The position numbers were made by a program, and so were the translations under genes. DNA of 64,000 nucleotides from Xanthomarina gelatinilytica (GTDB lineage: Bacteria; Bacteroidota; Bacteroidia; Flavobacteriales; Flavobacteriaceae): positions 1 through 64,000 of the forward strand of contig NZ_ANLA01000021.1 in NCBI RefSeq assembly GCF_000348685.1, given 5' to 3'. Position 1 is the first letter of the stretch; every line of letters starts with the position of its first letter. Shown here one piece after another: positions 59,745-64,000 of this stretch. The notes beneath the pieces are model-generated. The model was not told the DNA's origin. It was given only the letters and a program-made list of their open reading frames with translations, and made no database searches.

Positions 59745-60461
59745 ATGCGTTACCTATTGATACTGTTCCTAGCAGGTCCCATTTTTTCCCAAAATAATCC
59801 AAAACAGTTTTTGTTTGTAGGAAATAGTTTAACTTACACAAACAACCTGCCTAAGATCTTTGAAAATGTGGCAGCGAATTTTAACGAAACAATAAACACA
59901 AAATCCTTGTGCTACCCCAATTACGCACTGGAAGACCATTGGGAAGAGGGCAAACTTCAAAAATTAATAAATACAGGCACATATGATTATGTAATTGTAC
60001 AACAAGGACCTTCTTCTCAAAATGAAGGGAAACTCATGTTAATTGACTATGGGAAAAAGATAAAGACTTTATGCTCCAAAAACAACAGTCAATTGGTCTT
60101 CTTTATGGTTTGGCCATCTAAATATTATGCCAATACGTTTGATGGTGTTATACAAAATTACCTTTTGGCCTCCCAAATCAATAAGGCCTTGGTAAGCCCA
60201 GCTGGTGAAGTGTGGAAAGCATATGAATTGGAAAACAATCTCGAAAACCTGTATGGTGTCGATGGGTTTCACCCTTCAAAAACCGGAAGTTTTTTATCGG
60301 CTCTAACGCTATTTAAAACCATTTTCCCAGATAAAAACCTTGAAGACCTCTCTTTTCAAAACGCTAAGACATGGGTTGCGGATAAAAGGTCCTATATGGC
60401 CATAATAGCTTTAATAGATACCATAACCAGTAAACAGGAACATCCATCAAGTCACAATTAA
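59745..60461 (+). CDS. exported SGNH/GDSL-type hydrolase
   Basis: The protein is 238 aa from the ATG at 59745; a TTG two codons earlier is rejected. It has a signal peptide (MRYLLILFLAGPIFS). Block I is FLFVGNSLTYTNNLP with the nucleophile Ser in G-N-S. The oxyanion region is VIVQQGPSSQ. The C-terminal catalytic pair is in VDGFHPSKTGSFL (Asp and His). It is predicted to be a periplasmic or secreted esterase or acyl-hydrolase; the substrate is unknown. It lies outside the photolyase operon by a 70-bp gap but on the same strand. Confidence 0.82.
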   Translation: MRYLLILFLAGPIFSQNNPKQFLFVGNSLTYTNNLPKIFENVAANFNETINTKSLCYPNYALEDHWEEGKLQKLINTGTYDYVIVQQGPSSQNEGKLMLIDYGKKIKTLCSKNNSQLVFFMVWPSKYYANTFDGVIQNYLLASQINKALVSPAGEVWKAYELENNLENLYGVDGFHPSKTGSFLSALTLFKTIFPDKNLEDLSFQNAKTWVADKRSYMAIIALIDTITSKQEHPSSHN

Positions 60462-60660
60462 ACAGATTAAAAAATAACGCTGAATAAAACTATTCCATCA
60501 AATGACACCTTTTGCTTAATCGGAAAAAAGTGACATGGTCCATCAAAATGTCTTTACAAGGAAAATATAAGATGTAAAATAAAAAAACAGCCTGAAAGAA
60601 AGGTGGATATATGGCTTCTTTTTGGTAACAACAACACTGTTCAATTCTACAAAAACTTCC

Positions 60661-60678
60661 CTATCTGTCTACAGATAG
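60661..60678 (-). terminator. hairpin downstream of murA
   Basis: CTATCTGT/ACAGATAG arms with a CT loop lie about 50 bp after the murA stop. The T tract on the minus strand is weak and distant, so terminator function is only possible. Confidence 0.4.
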
Positions 60679-60724
60679 ATTCATATCATAAAGAATAACA
60701 GCTTTAAAAACCCTTAGGATTTTA

Positions 60725-62035
60725 TTAAGGAAGACGCTCTATTTTGGCACCTATGGCACGTAAACGTGTGTCTATGTTTTCGTAACCCCTATCTATTTGC
60801 TCAATATTGTGAATGATGGAGGTTCCTTTGGCTGAAAGTGCTGCAATCAATAAAGAGACTCCTGCCCTAATATCTGGTGATGTCATGGTAGTTGCCTTTA
60901 ATTGCGATTTAAAATCATGTCCAATAACGGTTGCCCTATGTGGATCGCAAAGAATGATCTTTGCTCCCATGTCAATCAATTTATCCACAAAAAACAAACG
61001 ACTTTCAAACATTTTTTGGTGTACCAACACACTGCCTCTGGCTTGTGTGGCAACCACCAAAATAATACTCAACAAATCTGGTGTAAATCCAGGCCAAGGT
61101 GCATCGGAAATGGTTAGTATGGAACCATCTATATAATTTTGTATTTCGTATCCATGGGTATGTGCAGGAATATGGATGTCGTCGCCTTGACGCTCTACCG
61201 TAATCCCCAATTTCCTGAACACGTTAGGTATCAATCCCAAATCGTCCCAACTTACGTTGGTGATTGTCAATTCGCTTTTGGTCATTGCAGCCAAACCTAT
61301 CCAACTCCCAATCTCTATCATATCTGGAAGCATGCGATGTTCTGTGCCACCCAAGCTGTCAACCCCCTCAATAATAAGCATGTTGGAAGCAATACCTCGA
61401 ATGTTGGCGCCCATACGATTGAGCATTTTGCACAATTGCTGCAAATAAGGTTCGCAAGCAGCATTGTAAATGGTGGTTGTACCTTCGGCCAAAACAGCTG
61501 CCATTACAATATTGGCTGTTCCAGTTACCGAAGCTTCATCCAAAAGCATGTAGGTGCCTTTTAACCTTTGGGCTTCCACTCCATAAAAATGGTCTTCCCT
61601 ATTATATCTAAATTTGGCCCCAAGATTGATAAACCCTTCAAAATGGGTGTCCAAACGGCGTCTCCCTATCTTATCCCCTCCAGGTTTTGGAATATATCCC
61701 TTGCCAAAACGAGCCAAAAGGGGACCAACTATCATGATGGAACCTCTCAGTCCTTTTCCATCTTCTTTAAATTCGGCAGATTCCAAATATTCCAAGTTTA
61801 CTTCATCGGCTTGAAAAGTATAGGAACCAGAACCTATTTTAGAGACTTTAACGCCCAGTTTTTTTAACAGTTCAATTAACTTATTAACATCTACTATATC
61901 TGGAATGTTGTGAATGGTGACCAACTCTGGGGTTAACAATACAGCACATAAAATTTGTAAGGCTTCGTTTTTAGCTCCTTGAGGCTGGATTTTCCCTTTT
62001 AATTGATGACCTCCTTCTATTTTAAATATTCCCAT
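60725..62035 (-). CDS. murA: UDP-GlcNAc 1-carboxyvinyltransferase with Asp in place of the catalytic Cys
   Basis: This 436-aa cytoplasmic enzyme performs the first committed step of peptidoglycan synthesis, transferring enolpyruvate from PEP to UDP-GlcNAc. It has QPQGAKNEALQILCAVLLT near residue 18 (conserved Lys 22), RGSIMIVGPLLARFGKG near 97, and D-I-R-A-G-V-S-L-L near 390. The loop that normally reads P-G-G-C reads KPGGDKIGRRR, with Asp at 121 where E. coli has Cys115. This natural change is known to keep activity and give insensitivity to fosfomycin. It lies 9 bp after the DUF4290 gene. Confidence 0.95.
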   Translation of the reverse strand: MGIFKIEGGHQLKGKIQPQGAKNEALQILCAVLLTPELVTIHNIPDIVDVNKLIELLKKLGVKVSKIGSGSYTFQADEVNLEYLESAEFKEDGKGLRGSIMIVGPLLARFGKGYIPKPGGDKIGRRRLDTHFEGFINLGAKFRYNREDHFYGVEAQRLKGTYMLLDEASVTGTANIVMAAVLAEGTTTIYNAACEPYLQQLCKMLNRMGANIRGIASNMLIIEGVDSLGGTEHRMLPDMIEIGSWIGLAAMTKSELTITNVSWDDLGLIPNVFRKLGITVERQGDDIHIPAHTHGYEIQNYIDGSILTISDAPWPGFTPDLLSIILVVATQARGSVLVHQKMFESRLFFVDKLIDMGAKIILCDPHRATVIGHDFKSQLKATTMTSPDIRAGVSLLIAALSAKGTSIIHNIEQIDRGYENIDTRLRAIGAKIERLP

Positions 62036-62044
62036 ACGTTCTGG

Positions 62045-62692
62045 TTAATAACGTTTTCTTGATCTGTTTGAATTACTTTTTTTATGATGCGATTTTTTGG
62101 TGTTTGATGCGTATTTTTTCTTGTTGCGCATCAAACTGGTTGCATCGGTTAAATCTTCATCGGCATTTTTAAGATTGATTTTCCCACCCGAAAGTTCGCG
62201 TAAATGATCAAAAATCACCTCATCCTCTACCGTATCTTTGTTCCAATTTAAAAAACACTTTTTCATGTGGTTCGCAATGGTGTAAATCAAAGCATCCTTC
62301 ATATCGCCATCTTCCCAAGTACAAGCCACATCTATCATGGTCTTGATATTATTTCCGTAAAACCTGTACTTAGGATGGTTTTGAGGGTATTTCAATACCT
62401 CTGGCCTAGCGTACAATTCTTCTTTTGAGGGTTTTGGGTAGGGCGAATCCACATCAATATCGAAATCTGCCATAATAAATAATTGATCCCATAATTTATG
62501 CTGGAAATCTGGCACATCGCGTAAATGGGGTTGTAAATTTCCCATAACCGAAATAATGGCTTTGGCTACTTTATTGCGTTCTTCCTTGGTGTCACGTGAT
62601 TTGGCATAGTTAATCATTTTCTGCATATGACGTCCATATTCAGGAATAATTAAATGCTCACGTTCTGTGTTGTATTCTAAATTATCTATCAA
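62045..62692 (-). CDS. DUF4290 protein
   Basis: This 215-aa soluble protein has NTEREHLIIPEYGRHMQKMINYAKS near residue 8, NLQPHLRDVPDFQHKLWDQLFIMADFDID near 52 and a Lys/Arg/Ser-rich tail (KKSHHKKSNSNRSRKRY). The family is confined to Bacteroidota, where it stands before murA; the function is unknown. The basic tail could bind RNA or the membrane. It is co-transcribed with murA. Confidence 0.87.
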   Translation of the reverse strand: MIDNLEYNTEREHLIIPEYGRHMQKMINYAKSRDTKEERNKVAKAIISVMGNLQPHLRDVPDFQHKLWDQLFIMADFDIDVDSPYPKPSKEELYARPEVLKYPQNHPKYRFYGNNIKTMIDVACTWEDGDMKDALIYTIANHMKKCFLNWNKDTVEDEVIFDHLRELSGGKINLKNADEDLTDATSLMRNKKKYASNTKKSHHKKSNSNRSRKRY

Positions 62693-62759
62693 AATAAATG
62701 TGTAGGGTTAAATGTTTGCGCATGAAGTTAATTATGCAAGCGCAAAGTACAAAAAAAAA

Positions 62760-63059
62760 CTAAAGACTAATAACTCCTTCTATTTTTTCTGACACTTCTA
62801 TGTACTTTTCTATAACATGCTCCGGTGTTTCCATTTTTACGCTTATGGAAACACTGGTATAGGTCCCTTTTGTGGATTCTGTGGTTTTTATAACAGCCCC
62901 TAAATGATTAAAGAGGTCTTCTAAGGCTACCACCTGATCTGAATCGGATTTCACTATAAACTTATATAAATATTCCGATGGCCACAATGAGGTATCGTAT
63001 AATTGAGATTTTAATTTTTCGTAAAATGCTTTTGTTTTCTTGTTTTCGTTCATTTCCAT
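62760..63059 (-). CDS. DUF493 family protein
   Basis: The protein is 99 aa from the ATG at 63059; a TTG 12 codons upstream and an ATG at 63053 are the alternatives. The pattern is FYEKLKSQLYDTSLWPSEYLYKFIV, then KTTESTKGTYTSVSISVKMETPEHVIEKYIEVSEKIEGVISL, a ferredoxin-like ACT-type fold as in YbeD. It is small and cytoplasmic, and no regulatory ligand is known. It diverges from the NadR-like ATPase gene. Confidence 0.83.
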   Translation of the reverse strand: MEMNENKKTKAFYEKLKSQLYDTSLWPSEYLYKFIVKSDSDQVVALEDLFNHLGAVIKTTESTKGTYTSVSISVKMETPEHVIEKYIEVSEKIEGVISL

Positions 63060-63199
63060 TTTGCTCTTTTTAATACGCTTAAGGACTAAATGCAACGGTT
63101 TTGCTGTAAATAACCCAAGTATTTTTACAAGGTGTAAAGATACTATTTCCTTAGCATTTTTTATTTAAGATTTAAATTACGAATTTTACAGCTAAAATC

Positions 63200-63751
63200 T
63201 TGCCAATTTTGAACTCGAAAAAAATTGTTATCACTGGAGGACCAGGAACCGGAAAAACATCGTTAATTAACGAACTGATAAAAAGAGGGCATACCTGTTT
63301 GGAAGAAATTTCCAGGCAAGTGATCCTGGATGCCAGGCAAGAAGGCATAGAACAACTGTTTTTAACCAAACCGCTCTTGTTTAGCGAACGCTTGTTGGAA
63401 GGTAGGATCAAACAATATGAAACAGCCAAAAACATGGACTCTGAAGTGGTTTTTATAGATAGAGGCGTTCCCGACGTTTTGGCATATATGGACTATGCCA
63501 ATGAAAGCTATCCTGACAATTTTGTAAAGGCATGCCAAAACTGCAAATACCATCAAGTGTATGTATTGGAACCTTGGCAAGAGATTTTTACAAGCGATAG
63601 CGAACGCTATGAAAATTTTGAACAGGCCGTCTCCATTCACAAACAACTTTTAAATACCTATAGAAAGTACAATTACAATTTAATTGACATACCTTTCGAC
63701 ACCATTGAAAACAGGGTCGATTATTTATTGGACACCTTAAAAAAGCTGTAA
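63200..63751 (+). CDS. NadR-like AAA ATPase/kinase
   Basis: The protein is 183 aa. It has only TTG starts, at 63200 or 63209; no ATG is available before the P-loop. Walker A is VITGGPGTGKTSLINEL. A conserved VFIDRGVPDVLAYMDYA near residue 85 acts as the DRG-type motif. The family (AAA_28, NadR/Ttd14-like) has putative kinase activity. It overlaps recQ by 1 bp (TAATG), so they form an operon. Confidence 0.82.
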   Translation: MPILNSKKIVITGGPGTGKTSLINELIKRGHTCLEEISRQVILDARQEGIEQLFLTKPLLFSERLLEGRIKQYETAKNMDSEVVFIDRGVPDVLAYMDYANESYPDNFVKACQNCKYHQVYVLEPWQEIFTSDSERYENFEQAVSIHKQLLNTYRKYNYNLIDIPFDTIENRVDYLLDTLKKL

Positions 63752-64000
63752 TGCAGCATCCTATAAACATATTAGAACGCTATTGGAACTTTACCTCTTT
63801 CAAACCCCTTCAAAAAGAAATTATTGAAGCCGTTTTGGAAGGGGAAGATGTATTTGCCTTGCTACCAACAGGTGGAGGTAAATCCATCTGTTTTCAAATT
63901 CCAGCTTTGGCCAAAGAAGGCATCTGCATCGTCGTGTCGCCTTTAGTTGCCTTGATGAAGGATCAGGTTCAAGCCTTAAAACAAAAAGGCATCAAGGCCT
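63751..64000 (+). CDS. recQ: RecQ family ATP-dependent DNA helicase (5' part)
   Basis: The first 83 codons are present and the gene runs off the right edge. NILERYWNFTSFKPLQKEII is the RecQ motif 0 (F-R-P-x-Q type), followed by Walker A FALLPTGGGKSICFQIPAL and motif Ia VVSPLVALMKDQVQAL. It is a 3'-5' helicase in recombination and repair. The start overlaps the preceding stop. Confidence 0.92.
   Translation, partial: MQHPINILERYWNFTSFKPLQKEIIEAVLEGEDVFALLPTGGGKSICFQIPALAKEGICIVVSPLVALMKDQVQALKQKGIKA

Overview
The window is low-GC DNA from a member of the Bacteroidota, almost certainly a marine-type Flavobacteriaceae. The evidence is a T9SS C-terminal sorting domain, gliding genes gldF/gldG next to dnaN, TAnnTTTG -7 boxes, weak or absent Shine-Dalgarno sites, a Lacal_2735 family protein, a DUF4290 protein and a CcsB-CcsA fusion. 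No rRNA, tRNA, CRISPR array or prophage was seen. The only mobile DNA is a deleted IS1182-type transposase remnant at the left edge, followed by an attC-like palindrome.

Layout. 0-1.1 kb: IS remnant, attC-like palindrome and a lipoprotein. 1.1-9 kb: conserved core (purC, outer-membrane barrel, phoH, SAM hydroxide adenosyltransferase, ABM protein, a fused gldF-gldG reading frame, dnaN). 9.1-16 kb: a lipoprotein and a T9SS-exported leucine-rich/beta-helix protein beside a LytTR regulator and a propeller-type LytS-like kinase. 16-31.5 kb: a sulfide/persulfide region with an RND efflux operon, SQR, thioredoxin, cytochrome/DUF3365, HMA protein, rhodanese, CstB-like persulfide dioxygenase, TauE exporter and a Crp/Fnr regulator. 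31.6-37 kb: ccsBA, truncated haemoglobin and a second Crp/Fnr gene. 37-48.5 kb: housekeeping and transport genes (DUF2520, KdsC-like, UbiA, Maf, MscS, CorA, PIG-L protein, SSS symporter, DUF2911, YeiH). 48.6-59.7 kb: a photolyase/cryptochrome cluster headed by a TetR regulator. 59.7-64 kb: SGNH hydrolase, murA, DUF4290, DUF493, NadR-like ATPase and the start of recQ.

The strongest new signals are regulatory. Four promoters in the sulfur region (tolC-RND, sqr, rhodanese operon, persulfide dioxygenase) each carry a GTAAC-N4-GT(T/A)AC palindrome exactly 22 bp upstream of a TAnnTTT(G/A) -7 box and lack the usual TTG -33 box. This is the geometry of a class II Crp-type activator, and a Cys-rich Crp/Fnr gene sits in the same region. 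The second Crp/Fnr gene shares a different palindrome (ATGAT-N4-ATCAT), with the same 22-bp spacing, with the divergent truncated-haemoglobin operon. In the photolyase cluster, two promoters share a TGT(C/A)TAA-N16-TTAGACA element, a good candidate operator for the local TetR protein.

Five genes of 34 to 56 codons were found by reading intergenic DNA: a 45-aa protein behind sqr, a 49-aa membrane protein, a 34-aa membrane peptide before the SSS symporter, a 41-aa exported microprotein, and the 56-aa Lacal_2735 protein. A 48-aa DUF2256 zinc-ribbon gene overlaps the DASH cryptochrome.
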